From: an uncultured Pelagibacteraceae bacterium
Lineage (GTDB): Bacteria > Pseudomonadota > Alphaproteobacteria > Pelagibacterales > Pelagibacteraceae
NCBI GenBank assembly: GCA_902570695.1
Contig: CACFZE010000004.1
Location: forward strand, 1 to 64,000
DNA length: 64,000 bases
Direction: 5' to 3'
In this document: one piece after another, positions 8,875-18,358 of the stretch
Position numbering within the stretch: position 1 is the first letter of the stretch
Layout of the letters: the number at the start of each line of letters is the position of its first letter
The notes under the pieces: model-generated
What the model was told of the DNA's origin: nothing
Database searches by the model: none
Seen by the model: the letters and a program-made list of their open reading frames with translations, nothing else
Translations under genes and position numbers: made by a program

Positions 8875-9698
8875 CAATAAAATTTTCAATAATAATTCCC
8901 ACACTAAATTCATTATCTTTTTTAAGAAAGTGTCTTAAGAGTATTTTTGATCAGACTTATAAAAATTATGAAATAATAGTTGTTGATGGTGGTTCTGATG
9001 ATGGAACAGTTGAGTTTTTGAAGAGTTTCGGAGATAAAATAAAGTGGATTAGCGAAAAAGACAAAGGTCAAGCAGATGCGATAAATAAAGGTATAAAATT
9101 ATCTAGTGGCAACTGGATCACTTGGCAGAATTGTGACGATTATTACAACAATAAAGATGCTTTAAAAATCTTCTTTAGAGGCATAAATTCGAACCAATCC
9201 AAAAAACTAATTATTGCAAATATAGAATTAGTCAATCTATATGGAAAAGTTTTGAGAGATGTAAAATATTTTGATCCATATTTTTATTCTTTGCTTTATG
9301 AGGGAATGACACTTACAAACCAAGCTTGTTTTTGGAACAAGGAGTTGAATTCAAAAATTGGATATTTAAAAAATTTAAGAATTTATTTTGATTATGAGTG
9401 GTTTTTAAGAATCTTAAAAAATTTTCCAAATTGTGGACTGCATTTAAATTATAATATTGCAAGTTTTAGATTACATAAAAAACAAAAAACTCAAAATCAA
9501 AATTATAATGATTTAATCAACCTAAAAAAAATTAAGAATTATTATGGATATAAAAAACATTATTCACTATTTTTTAAACCATATCTATTAATTAGGAAAT
9601 TTATTTGTTATTTAATCCAAGGAAATATTTTTTATTTATCCAGGGGTCTCTTGAAATTTTTTTTTGGAAAAAAAAATAAAGAATATATAGACAGCTAG
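8871..9698 (+). CDS. Family 2 glycosyltransferase (WcaA-like)
   Basis: 275 residues. IIIPTLNSLSFLRKCLKSI, EIIVVDGGSDDGTVEFL, KDKGQADAINKGI and WQNCDDYY follow the standard GT2 order, with CDD as the likely metal-binding site. FDYEWFLRIL fits the acceptor-side ED/EW motif. The last 63 bp overlap the 3' end of the convergent WecA-type gene, an unusually long antiparallel overlap. Its own start overlaps the upstream stop by four bases. The donor is unknown. Confidence 0.88.
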   Translation: MTIKFSIIIPTLNSLSFLRKCLKSIFDQTYKNYEIIVVDGGSDDGTVEFLKSFGDKIKWISEKDKGQADAINKGIKLSSGNWITWQNCDDYYNNKDALKIFFRGINSNQSKKLIIANIELVNLYGKVLRDVKYFDPYFYSLLYEGMTLTNQACFWNKELNSKIGYLKNLRIYFDYEWFLRILKNFPNCGLHLNYNIASFRLHKKQKTQNQNYNDLINLKKIKNYYGYKKHYSLFFKPYLLIRKFICYLIQGNIFYLSRGLLKFFFGKKNKEYIDS

Positions 9699-10658
9699 AT
9701 AAAAGAAAATAATTATCAAAGTATTTACTACATTATAATATGATAAAAAATTTGTTATAAGAAAAACACTTAAATAAATTATTAATGTCTTGTAAAGTGA
9801 AAAAATATTAAGCATTAAATGATGCAAATGATTTAAATCTCTACTGAAAGGATCTTTTTTTTTTAATAATCGTGTTAAAAATAACCTGAACATATCTATC
9901 CCAGGGATCATAAAAAAAATAAAAATTTTTTCTACTGGTATAAAATTTCCAGCAATTATTAGTTGATTATAAATATAAATCGTAGAGAATCCAATGAGGC
10001 ACCCTAAGAATAAAGTTCCAGAATCACCCAAAAAATAACTTCCTTTTATAATTTGAAAAGTATTCATGAACATAAATATTGATACCGTAAATAGCAATAC
10101 AAACATATGTTCGCTATTTGAAATCAAGGATAATAGAAGTAATAGTAATGATGCAAAGCCGGAGGCCAAACCGTTTATGCCATCCATAAGATTTAGTGCA
10201 TTTATCAACAACAAAACACAAAGTATGGTAAAAAAATATTTTATTTTGTCTAAAAATATAATCTTGTTTAGAGATTGTAAGTAAATTTTTTCAATTACAA
10301 AGTACTCAAATGAATTTACAGCAATTAATGTTATAATGACTGAAGTAGCTAATTTTACGTAAGCATTTAAGCCATACCTGTCATCGAAGTAACCCATAAT
10401 AAAAAAAAGATATGAGTATATTAATATATAAAAAGTATCTTGATTTTTATCTATAAAGTTAAAATAAATCAAAATGATTAAAGATATGACCAATATTGGA
10501 AAAGAACCAATTAATGGAGTAATTTCTTTGTGAATTTTCCCTTTTTTGGGAATGTCTAAAACACCCAAAAAATTTCCGATTTTGTTCTTATTTTTGATAA
10601 ATAAAATTAGAAAAAAAGTTGATAATAACAAAATAATTAAATATTCAAGTCTAAGCAT
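9636..10658 (-). CDS. WecA/MraY-family polyprenyl-phosphate sugar-1-phosphate transferase
   Basis: An integral membrane enzyme that starts a lipid-linked glycan by moving sugar-1-phosphate from a UDP-sugar to undecaprenyl phosphate. About ten or eleven membrane segments in 340 residues. Family motifs are all visible: DIPKKGKIHKEITPLIG near residues 35-51, the GYFDDRYG acidic pair, NALNLMDGINGLASG, FLGDSGTLFLG and the histidine-rich RDLNHLHHLML. The DGINGLA form and island context favour WecA/WbpL-type over the cell-wall MraY. It is transcribed against its neighbours: divergent from the O-antigen ligase (8-bp gap) and overlapping the upstream glycosyltransferase by 63 bp. Confidence 0.92.
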   Translation of the reverse strand: MLRLEYLIILLLSTFFLILFIKNKNKIGNFLGVLDIPKKGKIHKEITPLIGSFPILVISLIILIYFNFIDKNQDTFYILIYSYLFFIMGYFDDRYGLNAYVKLATSVIITLIAVNSFEYFVIEKIYLQSLNKIIFLDKIKYFFTILCVLLLINALNLMDGINGLASGFASLLLLLLSLISNSEHMFVLLFTVSIFMFMNTFQIIKGSYFLGDSGTLFLGCLIGFSTIYIYNQLIIAGNFIPVEKIFIFFMIPGIDMFRLFLTRLLKKKDPFSRDLNHLHHLMLNIFSLYKTLIIYLSVFLITNFLSYYNVVNTLIIIFFYLAVYIFFIFFSKKKFQETPG

Positions 10659-10666
10659 AAATTTAA

Positions 10667-12010
10667 ATGAATATAAAATTTAATTCTAATCTCCTAAACG
10701 CGAATTTTTTTCTTGTAGTTCTTTTTATTATTTATTTATTAGGACTAGTTCTTGGACCTCTTTTAGTCAATATATTTATTGTTTCACTATTCATTATTTT
10801 TGTTCAAAATATTAAGCAAAATAAACTTTATTTATTTAGAAATTTTGATTTATCTATAAAATTGCAAATATTTTTTTTTATATATTTAATATTTAATTCT
10901 TACTTCGTTGGTAATGATACAAGTTTATTTTATAAGAGTTTACTCTATTTCCGTTTTTTTTTAATTGCTTTTATAATATCAAATATTATAAATTTTAAAT
11001 TTAACACTTTAGAATATATAAGTTTAGCTTTTCTTGTTTTTTCTTTATTATTAGGCATAGATATATTTTATCAATATATTAATGGATACGACTTTTTTGG
11101 ATTTAAACCAGGTATATGTGTTTATCCTGGAGGCACAGCTCATTTTGATCCAAAAAATTGTGAGAGATTTTCTGGATTTTTTGGAAAAGAATTGATAGCT
11201 GGAAACTTTTTAGCAACATATGGCTTGTTGTTTTTATATTTATTTTATTCAAGATTGAATCAAATTAAATACATAAATTTAATTTCTCTGGTTTCACTCA
11301 TTATAATTGTATTGGCAGTTATTTTATCTGGAGAAAGAAACTCTGTTATCGCTTTATTAATTATTTTTATCTTTAATATCATTTTTAACAATAAAGTTAG
11401 AAAAAAATTATTATATATCTCTTCACTCTTTATTATCATCTTTTCAATTTTATTTGCTAGCGTGAGTAATGTAAAATATCGATATTTTGATTGGCCTAAA
11501 GAACATTTAGAGAGTATGAAAAGTTATGGTGCCAAAAAATTTTTAGATACAAGTTGGGGCTCACATTATATTACCGCTTATGAAATATTTTTAGACAACA
11601 AGATATTAGGATCTGGTTTTAAATCTTTTAGAAATGAATGTCGTGATAGTAGATATGATTATAAAAAATTGAATACAAAATATAATTTAAACATGGTCGC
11701 TAGCGGTTGCTCTTCACATCCACATAACTTCTATTTAGAATTATTATCAGAGTTGGGTCTGGTTGGTTTTATTTCTTTCCTTTTAATTTTATATTTTACA
11801 CTTTTTTATCCTTTTATAAGGAATTTTAAATATGTTAGAAATGAAAGTGAAATAATAATTTTATTATCCATAATTTTGACTTATATCTTTCCTTTTAAGC
11901 CTACTGGCTCATTCTCCTCATCAGTATTCTCAACAAATTTATGGTTTTTTATTGGTTTTTATTTATATTTTATGAATAATTTAAAAAACAAAACAAAAAA
12001 AAATAAATAA
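10667..12010 (+). CDS. O-antigen ligase (WaaL) family membrane protein
   Basis: 447 residues with about eleven membrane segments and one large periplasmic loop. The loop contains GSGFKSFRNECRD and CSSHPHNFYLELLSELGL, where the H-P-H-N and E-x-G features are the recognised Wzy_C/WaaL signature. SGERNSVIALL precedes it. Such proteins join finished glycans to lipid A core or act as polymerases; sequence alone does not separate ligase from polymerase. The gene starts 8 bp from the divergent WecA-type start and is followed 9 bp later by gmd. Cysteines in the loop could form a disulfide. Confidence 0.85.
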   Translation: MNIKFNSNLLNANFFLVVLFIIYLLGLVLGPLLVNIFIVSLFIIFVQNIKQNKLYLFRNFDLSIKLQIFFFIYLIFNSYFVGNDTSLFYKSLLYFRFFLIAFIISNIINFKFNTLEYISLAFLVFSLLLGIDIFYQYINGYDFFGFKPGICVYPGGTAHFDPKNCERFSGFFGKELIAGNFLATYGLLFLYLFYSRLNQIKYINLISLVSLIIIVLAVILSGERNSVIALLIIFIFNIIFNNKVRKKLLYISSLFIIIFSILFASVSNVKYRYFDWPKEHLESMKSYGAKKFLDTSWGSHYITAYEIFLDNKILGSGFKSFRNECRDSRYDYKKLNTKYNLNMVASGCSSHPHNFYLELLSELGLVGFISFLLILYFTLFYPFIRNFKYVRNESEIIILLSIILTYIFPFKPTGSFSSSVFSTNLWFFIGFYLYFMNNLKNKTKKNK

Positions 12011-12019
12011 AATTAAATT

Positions 12020-13051
12020 ATGAAAAAAAAAATTGCTTTAATCACTGGAATCACGGGTCAAGATGGATCGTATCTTGCAGAATTTTTAATAAAAAAAAAA
12101 TACATTGTTCATGGTGTAATTAGGCGATCTTCTTCTTTTAACACCGAACGGATTGATCACCTATATCAAGATCCACATGAGAAATCAAAGAAACTTTTTT
12201 TACATTATGGGGATATGACAGACTCCCTTTCTTTACAAAGAATCATTGATAAAGTTCTTCCAGATGAAGTTTATAATTTAGCTGCACAATCTCATGTAGC
12301 AGTATCATTTCAAGAGCCTGAATATACAGCTAACTCAGACGCTTTAGGCGCTTTAAGAATATTAGAAATTATAAAAAATATAAAAAAAAAAAAAATAAAA
12401 TTTTATCAAGCGGGAACGTCTGAAATGTTTGGTAAAGTACAGGAGACACCTCAAAATGAAAAAACTAGTTTTTATCCAAGAAGTCCTTATGCCGCCGCAA
12501 AACTATATGCACATTGGATTACGATTAATTATAGAGAGGCTTATGATATATTTGCTTGTAATGGAATTCTTTTTAACCACGAAAGTCCAAGAAGGGGTGA
12601 GACATTTGTAACTAAAAAAATTACGAAAGCACTTTGTAAAATTAAATTAAAAAAACAAAAAAAACTATATTTAGGTAATATATATGCAAAACGTGATTGG
12701 GGACATGCTAAAGATTATGTTGAGGCACAATGGTTAATACTTCAACAAAAAAAACCTGATGATTATGTTATAGCTACAGGGAAAACTTATTCAGTAAAAC
12801 ACTTCATAGATAAAGTTGCAAATTATCTTAATTTAAAAATAAAATGGAAAGGAAAGGGGTTAAATTCTAAAGCTTATGATGAAAAAGGTAATTGCATTAT
12901 AGAATGTGATAAAAAATATTTTAGACCTACTGAAGTAGATATTCTATTGGGTAATTCAAATAAGGCAAAAAAAATCTTAAATTGGAAACCTAAAAATAAT
13001 ATAGATGCATTAGTTAAAGAGATGGTTGATGCAGATTTAAAAAGTTTATAA
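12020..13051 (+). CDS. gmd: GDP-mannose 4,6-dehydratase
   Basis: First step to GDP-fucose (and GDP-rhamnose and other 6-deoxyhexoses). 343 residues, standard length. [13 protein letters not shown] gives the NADP-binding glycines at 10, 13 and 16, and [11 protein letters not shown] binds the NADP phosphate. The catalytic set is T133 and E135 in GTSEMFG with Y157 and K161 in YAAAK, and [16 protein letters not shown] is diagnostic. An A14 tract (12382-12395) lies inside the reading frame near residue 124. Together with fcl at 1818 the window encodes the whole GDP-mannose to GDP-fucose route. Confidence 0.96.
   Translation: MKKKIALITGITGQDGSYLAEFLIKKKYIVHGVIRRSSSFNTERIDHLYQDPHEKSKKLFLHYGDMTDSLSLQRIIDKVLPDEVYNLAAQSHVAVSFQEPEYTANSDALGALRILEIIKNIKKKKIKFYQAGTSEMFGKVQETPQNEKTSFYPRSPYAAAKLYAHWITINYREAYDIFACNGILFNHESPRRGETFVTKKITKALCKIKLKKQKKLYLGNIYAKRDWGHAKDYVEAQWLILQQKKPDDYVIATGKTYSVKHFIDKVANYLNLKIKWKGKGLNSKAYDEKGNCIIECDKKYFRPTEVDILLGNSNKAKKILNWKPKNNIDALVKEMVDADLKSL
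12382..12395 (+). repeat. A14 homopolymer inside gmd
   Basis: An uninterrupted run of fourteen A in the gmd reading frame, coding for a Lys-rich turn. Long A runs can slip in replication or transcription and shift frame. The copy read here is in frame. Confidence 0.9.
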
Positions 13052-13061
13052 CATTTTTCAA

Positions 13062-14066
13062 ATGCGCATTTTCATTACAGGAATTGCTGGATTTCTTGGT
13101 TCAAATTTAGCAGATTATTATATTAAAAAAGGCTTTAAAGTAGCTGGTTGTGATAATTTGGTTGGAGGAGATTTAGATAACGTTAGTAAAGAAGTTACTT
13201 TTCATAAAGCTGAGTGTGAAGATCTTGCAATTATGAAAGAAATAATCAAAGGCTCTGATATCGTAATTCATGCTGCAGCATATGCTCATGAAAATTTATC
13301 AGTTTTTTCTCCAAGCTTGATTGCAAGGAACATAATTAATGGATCAACATCTGTTTTTAGTGCATCAATATCAAATAAAGTAAAAAGAATAGTATTTTGC
13401 TCTTCAATGGCAAGATATGGAAATATTGAACAACCATTCGATGAAGATGATATTCCAAATCCAATTGACCCGTATGGAATATCAAAATTAGCTGCAGAAA
13501 AAATATTAATTAATTTATGTGACACTTACAATGTTGAATATAATATTGCAGTTCCTCATAATATTATAGGTGTAAAACAAAAATACGATGATCCATTTAG
13601 AAATGTTGCTTCAATAATGATAAACCTGATGTTACAAGACAGACAACCAATAATCTATGGTGATGGAGAACAGAAACGAAGCTTCTCAGATGTTGATGAT
13701 TGCATTTATTGTATTGATAAATTGGCCACAGATCCAAATATTAAAAGTGAGGTTGTAAACATTGGACCTGGACCTGAAAATGAGATAACAATTAATGAAC
13801 TATTTAAGAAAATATCAAATCAACTTCAATTTAATAAAGAACCCTTATATAAACCAGAGAGAGTAAATGAGGTAAAAAATGCAATATGTTCATCTTCTTT
13901 GGCTGAGAAATTATTTAAACATGAATCCAACCAAGATATTGATGGTATTATTGGCAAAATGATAGAATTTATAAAATCAAAAGGTCCAAAAAAATTTAGT
14001 TATAATTATGAAATAGAAATTAATAATGAATTAACCCCAGATACGTGGAGTAAAAAATTAATTTGA
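13062..14066 (+). CDS. NAD-dependent sugar epimerase/dehydratase, copy 1 of a duplicated 5' region
   Basis: An extended short-chain dehydrogenase of 334 residues. FITGIAGFLGS (G7, G10, G13) is the NAD site, SSMARYG holds the active-site serine near 114-115, and YGISK gives Y138/K142. This is the GalE/WbpP type that alters the configuration of a nucleotide sugar; the substrate is unknown. DNA from codon 5 to codon 235 is identical to the gene at 27500, while the last roughly 99 codons are clearly diverged (GPGPENEITINE here versus GPDDNFITINE there). The next gene starts on a TTG overlapping its stop by four bases. It follows gmd by 10 bp. Confidence 0.9.
   Translation: MRIFITGIAGFLGSNLADYYIKKGFKVAGCDNLVGGDLDNVSKEVTFHKAECEDLAIMKEIIKGSDIVIHAAAYAHENLSVFSPSLIARNIINGSTSVFSASISNKVKRIVFCSSMARYGNIEQPFDEDDIPNPIDPYGISKLAAEKILINLCDTYNVEYNIAVPHNIIGVKQKYDDPFRNVASIMINLMLQDRQPIIYGDGEQKRSFSDVDDCIYCIDKLATDPNIKSEVVNIGPGPENEITINELFKKISNQLQFNKEPLYKPERVNEVKNAICSSSLAEKLFKHESNQDIDGIIGKMIEFIKSKGPKKFSYNYEIEINNELTPDTWSKKLI
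13074..13768 (+). repeat. 695-bp perfect direct repeat, left copy
   Basis: Base-for-base identical, as read line by line, to 27512-28206 (offset 14438) and in the same orientation. Identity starts at codon 5 of the epimerase gene and stops abruptly inside the codon after Gly-Pro (T at 13769 versus C at 28207). Flanking homologous sequence is visibly less similar. This is the footprint of recent recombination or gene conversion. Confidence 0.95.
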
Positions 14067-15235
14067 AATTTAGTCAAAATTTTTTTTCTAAAAGAAACGA
14101 AATTGAAATTCAGTCTGTTACATACGGATTAAATCTTTTCATACCAACTTTTATATTAATTTTATCTTCGTTATTTGAAAATTATGAGCTAACAGCTGAA
14201 CTTGGAATTATAATAGGTATTAATATAATATTTACTCAAATTTTTTCATCAAATGCTAGAAGTTTAATAATTTCTAAAAAATCGAAAATACCTATTCAAA
14301 GTTTTATTTTATTCAGAATTCTAATTACATTTCTTATTTTACTAATAAATTTGCTTATAATATATTATTACAAATTTATCTACACATATCTGTTATTTCA
14401 ATTTTCTATTTTAATAGTAATTCAATGGTTAAATGAATTAATTTTAACATATTTTGAAATAAAAAAAAAAATTAGGGAAACATATTTGTACTTATATTTT
14501 GAAATAATTTTTTTAATTTGTTCATTTACAAGTTTACTATTTTTTCAAGATTTACTTTATATCTTGGTTATTTTTAATTCGTTTCTTTTTCTATTTTTTT
14601 GTAATAATTATTATAAAATTGTAAAAAATATTATTATAAAAATTAACAATATAAAATTAATAAAATTATCTTTATCTTCTCTATCTTTTTTCTCCTCATT
14701 TTCAATCTCTTTTGCTAATTTATTGTGGAGATTAGTTATAATTTCTTTATGTGGAAAAATTTATGCTGGTATATATTTTGCCGGTTTCGCAATAGGATCT
14801 CTTCCAGGAACTTTTTTTAATAATACCTATGGACCTTCTATGATAAAGAAAAACTTAAAATTTAAAAAAATTAGACAAATATTTATATTTTTATATAGTA
14901 TTTTGTTAATTTCATTATTTTTCTATTCAATTAAAATTTATAATAATATTTTTGTAAGTAATCTTGATACTCAAATAGTTTGCACATTCATCTCGTTAAT
15001 AGGCTCATTTTTTATGTTAAAGGGCCAATATTATCGTCAGTATTTGATACAAAAGAGCAACTATCAATCTAATGTATTCAAAACAGATGTTTTCTATTCA
15101 ATCCTAGTAGCTTCTATTGTACCTACTCTATTCTTTATAGGAAATTATAAGTTAGTAATTGTCTCTTTTTTAGTTTCATCAGTTATTTCTTATTTAACGT
15201 ATGGTTTGATTTATAAATTTTATCTTAATAAATAG
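14063..15235 (+). CDS. Wzx-like polysaccharide flippase (MOP superfamily)
   Basis: 390 residues, almost entirely hydrophobic with about ten to twelve membrane segments. LLWRLVIISLCGKIYAGIYFAGFAIGS and GPSMIKK match the central segment of Wzx/PST proteins that flip undecaprenyl-linked oligosaccharides. It is shorter than the usual 420-480 residues, so one or two helices may be missing. The start is TTG, overlapping the epimerase stop (TTGA). It is the first gene inside the cassette bracketed by the 695-bp repeats and would give that cassette its own export route, separate from the ABC exporter at the left edge. A 166-bp gap with nothing recognisable follows. Confidence 0.65.
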   Translation: MKFSQNFFSKRNEIEIQSVTYGLNLFIPTFILILSSLFENYELTAELGIIIGINIIFTQIFSSNARSLIISKKSKIPIQSFILFRILITFLILLINLLIIYYYKFIYTYLLFQFSILIVIQWLNELILTYFEIKKKIRETYLYLYFEIIFLICSFTSLLFFQDLLYILVIFNSFLFLFFCNNYYKIVKNIIIKINNIKLIKLSLSSLSFFSSFSISFANLLWRLVIISLCGKIYAGIYFAGFAIGSLPGTFFNNTYGPSMIKKNLKFKKIRQIFIFLYSILLISLFFYSIKIYNNIFVSNLDTQIVCTFISLIGSFFMLKGQYYRQYLIQKSNYQSNVFKTDVFYSILVASIVPTLFFIGNYKLVIVSFLVSSVISYLTYGLIYKFYLNK

Positions 15236-15401
15236 TCAATTAAAAATTTTTAAATATTATTCTAATATCTATAAATATATTTAATTTTATTTAAAAAATA
15301 GAGTTCAAAATATCACAGATTTTAAGCTACCAATAATTAATAATTTGTTTATAGATTTAATTATACTAAATATTTTACTTTAATTTAAATAATAATGTTT
15401 A

Positions 15402-16814
15402 ATGAAATATAAAAAATATATTTACATATTGATATCTTTGATAATTCTAATTTCTGCTAATTTTTATGTAGTTACATATTTGTCTAAAACAAATAACTTT
15501 TTTGTACATAAGATAAAAAGTTTAATACCTCAGAGCTCAAGGGACTTTTTAAAAAAATTTAATAGCGATGTAAAAGATATAATTTTCGTATTTGATAATA
15601 ATAAAAAGTTACAAAGTAAAATTGTTGATAGAAATATAAAAATTTACGATATTTTAGACTCAATAAAAACATTTGATTTTATAAAAGATCCAGATGAAAA
15701 TATTATTAATGGAACATATAAAATTACAAAATTTACAAATCCATTACTAAGGGAAATGGGACCAAGAAGTTATTTAGCACTTCATAAAGATTTAATAATT
15801 TTAATAACTGGCTCAGGAACATTAATGTATGCAAATTTTAATGATATAGAACAAAATTTAACTTTTAAAAAAATTGAATCTAATTTTAATCAGCTTGTAA
15901 TGTCTAAATATTTAGATGGAAGAAAAAACATTGTTAAAAATATTCTGGTAGATGATGGCAAAATTTATATCTCTTATTTAAAAAAAGTAAGTGAAAAATG
16001 TGTAAAGTTAGCACTTGTATCTTCTAAGCTAAATTTAGATGAATTAAATTTTGTTGAATTTTTCGAAATTGATTCTTGTCAACCATATGGGGGCCAAATG
16101 AACAACACAGGGGGGAATTTGTCAAAATTTAAAAACAATAAAATTTTGTTAACTGTTGGTGGTTTTGGTTCCTACGAAGTTCAAAAAAATGATAATCCGC
16201 AGAAATTAGATAGTATGTTGGGTAAAATATTATCAATAGATAAAGACACCAAAAAGACAAATATTTTGTCTTTAGGACATCGAAATTCACAAGGTTTATT
16301 TTATGATGAATTCGAAGATGTAATATATTCAACAGATCATGGACCAAAAGGTGGTGATGAGATCAATCTAGACTTTGCACCAGATTATAAAAATCCAAAA
16401 AATTTTGGATGGGCAGTATCTTCTTATGGAGAGCACTATGATTATCCAAACAAATGGCTTACAGAAGAATTTTACAAAAGAGCCCCTTTACATAAATCAC
16501 ACTCAGAATATGGTTTTATTGAACCCTTAAAATACTTTACACCCTCTATAGGCATTACTCAAATTATCAAAACAGAGAGATTTGAAAACTTATTTAATAA
16601 AAAAGTAATATATGTTGGCTCTATGGGCTGGGATTTGGATGAAAATGATCTGACTATTCATAAACTAGTATTAAATCATAATTATAAAATTGAGAGTTAT
16701 GATGTTATTCCAATAGTAGAGAGAATTAGAGATTTGATTTATGAAGAAAAAACAAATAAAATTTTAATGTATCTAGAAACATCAGGGTCAATTGGAATTT
16801 TAGAAAAAATATAG
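15402..16814 (+). CDS. Membrane-anchored GSDH-family beta-propeller (aldose sugar dehydrogenase-like)
   Basis: 470 residues. An N-terminal hydrophobic segment (about residues 6-28) looks like an uncleaved signal anchor, placing the rest in the periplasm. SLGHRNSQGLFYD, YSTDHGPKGGDEIN and PKNFGWAVSSYGEHY are the conserved blades of the glucose/sorbosone dehydrogenase (GSDH, YliI/Asd-like) propeller, with the H-R-N and D-H-G-P-x-G-G-D-E motifs that hold PQQ and calcium. The first third does not match the family closely. An oxidoreductase in a polysaccharide cassette is unusual: it may act on an exported glycan, or the propeller may have been recruited for binding. Whether the cell makes PQQ cannot be seen here. 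Confidence 0.75.
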   Translation: MKYKKYIYILISLIILISANFYVVTYLSKTNNFFVHKIKSLIPQSSRDFLKKFNSDVKDIIFVFDNNKKLQSKIVDRNIKIYDILDSIKTFDFIKDPDENIINGTYKITKFTNPLLREMGPRSYLALHKDLIILITGSGTLMYANFNDIEQNLTFKKIESNFNQLVMSKYLDGRKNIVKNILVDDGKIYISYLKKVSEKCVKLALVSSKLNLDELNFVEFFEIDSCQPYGGQMNNTGGNLSKFKNNKILLTVGGFGSYEVQKNDNPQKLDSMLGKILSIDKDTKKTNILSLGHRNSQGLFYDEFEDVIYSTDHGPKGGDEINLDFAPDYKNPKNFGWAVSSYGEHYDYPNKWLTEEFYKRAPLHKSHSEYGFIEPLKYFTPSIGITQIIKTERFENLFNKKVIYVGSMGWDLDENDLTIHKLVLNHNYKIESYDVIPIVERIRDLIYEEKTNKILMYLETSGSIGILEKI

Positions 16815-16885
16815 CAACAAGATATTTTAATTTAATGGTTCTGGTAAGTTTTTAGTTCTAATTAAATATTTTTAATATTTTGTAA

Positions 16886-18358
16886 ATGAACTTAATTAAA
16901 ATTTTGTTGTTACTATTAGGCTCGTTAACTCTACTTATTTTTCCTTTTGCTTATCTTGAATATAAAGGATCTAAAATTTACTATATTCTATTTACACTGT
17001 CTTACTCTTTTGCTCTTTTTTATAATTTTAGAAAAGAGTCTATATTCTTTGAGACATTTTTTTCATTATTATTATGGTTAGGATTTTGGTTTAAATTTTC
17101 AGTACAAATTGCATTTCTTAATAGTATGTTTCCTGAGGGAGTAGGTAAATTTAATCGTACTCAAGAATCTTTCGATGAGGTTTTAATAGTTTCTCAAGTT
17201 GCAATTATTGCATTGATTTTTTCATCCTATGTAAGAGAAAAACTATTATTTACATATACAAAGCTTGAATTAAACAAAAAAAATCCAAATAACTTGATAA
17301 ATTTTTATATAAAATATAAAAGGAAAATAATTTATTTACTAACCTCTTCTCTGCTTATTATAGTATTAATAAATTTGAAGTTTAGCTTTTTTCAGAAAGG
17401 TACAGTTCCTGACATTTTTCTACCACTTGGGATTAACAATATTTTTAAATGGTTATTAATGTTTGGATTTGCATCTTTTTTTTCATTAATAATTTATTTA
17501 GAATTTCTTTCAAAAAAAAAAAGTAGTAACAATAATTTAAAATTTGGTTTATTAGAAAATTTTTTATCATCCATTTCATCAATAAGTAGAGCAATGATAT
17601 TTAATAGCACAGCAATTTTTTATGGCTATTACCGATTAGTAGAATTAAACAATTTAAAAATAAAAAAAATAAAATTTGTAAAATATTATTGTTTTATTTT
17701 AATTTTATTTTTTATTTCACTGTTAATAGTTAGCAAAATAAGACAATCTAACGATTTTCCAGTAGGTCATCAGGTACATGAGTACCTGCCAATTATTGAA
17801 ACTGAAAATATTGAAGAAAAATCAATGAAGAAAAATTTAATTATAGAGCCTGTAAATGATCTTATTTTAGAAGTTAACCAAATACTTTTTTTAATTGCTG
17901 GACGATGGGTAGGAGTAGATAGCTTAATGGCAGTACAGTCTATTGAGAATAAAGGGTTTAATCTAATATATAAATCCTTCAATGAAAAATTTAATTATTC
18001 TAATTCATTCTACGAAAACGTAATTAAAGGGAGTTATCATACCTACAAAAGAGAACCAAAAGTTTATACAATTTATGTTCCTGGCATAGTGGGGTATTTA
18101 TATTATTCTAATTCTTTAATATTTGTTTTTGCATCTATAGTTTTGTTGTGTTTAGTTTGTTCTCTTATAGAATTAGTATCTTATAAAATTTCTCAAAATA
18201 ATTTAATATTTACAAGCTTAATTGGAAATATTCTAGCCTATAGATTGGCTCATTTTGGTTATATGCCATTAAACTCTTATAAAATTCTATTTGCAATTCT
18301 TATTAATTTACTAATTTTATATTTGATTTTTAAAGTTATAAATTATTATAACAAATAA
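16886..18358 (+). CDS. Polytopic membrane protein, possible Wzy-like polymerase
   Basis: 490 residues with about ten hydrophobic segments and a large soluble loop at residues about 290-400 containing AGRWVGVDSLMAVQSIENKG. The loop placement and size fit oligosaccharide repeat-unit polymerases, but no decisive motif is seen. The stop shares one base with the start of the carbamoyltransferase, so the pair is probably coupled and works on the same glycan. Confidence 0.6.
   Translation: MNLIKILLLLLGSLTLLIFPFAYLEYKGSKIYYILFTLSYSFALFYNFRKESIFFETFFSLLLWLGFWFKFSVQIAFLNSMFPEGVGKFNRTQESFDEVLIVSQVAIIALIFSSYVREKLLFTYTKLELNKKNPNNLINFYIKYKRKIIYLLTSSLLIIVLINLKFSFFQKGTVPDIFLPLGINNIFKWLLMFGFASFFSLIIYLEFLSKKKSSNNNLKFGLLENFLSSISSISRAMIFNSTAIFYGYYRLVELNNLKIKKIKFVKYYCFILILFFISLLIVSKIRQSNDFPVGHQVHEYLPIIETENIEEKSMKKNLIIEPVNDLILEVNQILFLIAGRWVGVDSLMAVQSIENKGFNLIYKSFNEKFNYSNSFYENVIKGSYHTYKREPKVYTIYVPGIVGYLYYSNSLIFVFASIVLLCLVCSLIELVSYKISQNNLIFTSLIGNILAYRLAHFGYMPLNSYKILFAILINLLILYLIFKVINYYNK

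Noticed and set aside
13286..13525. A 79-residue minus-strand frame found identically at 13286-13525 and 27724-27963
   Set aside because: It appears twice only because the 695-bp repeat is duplicated; it is the antisense shadow of the epimerase, with no family features.
15236..15401. 166-bp gap inside the cassette as a possible small RNA
   Set aside because: It is almost entirely A+T with no stable hairpin followed by a T run and no protein-like frame.
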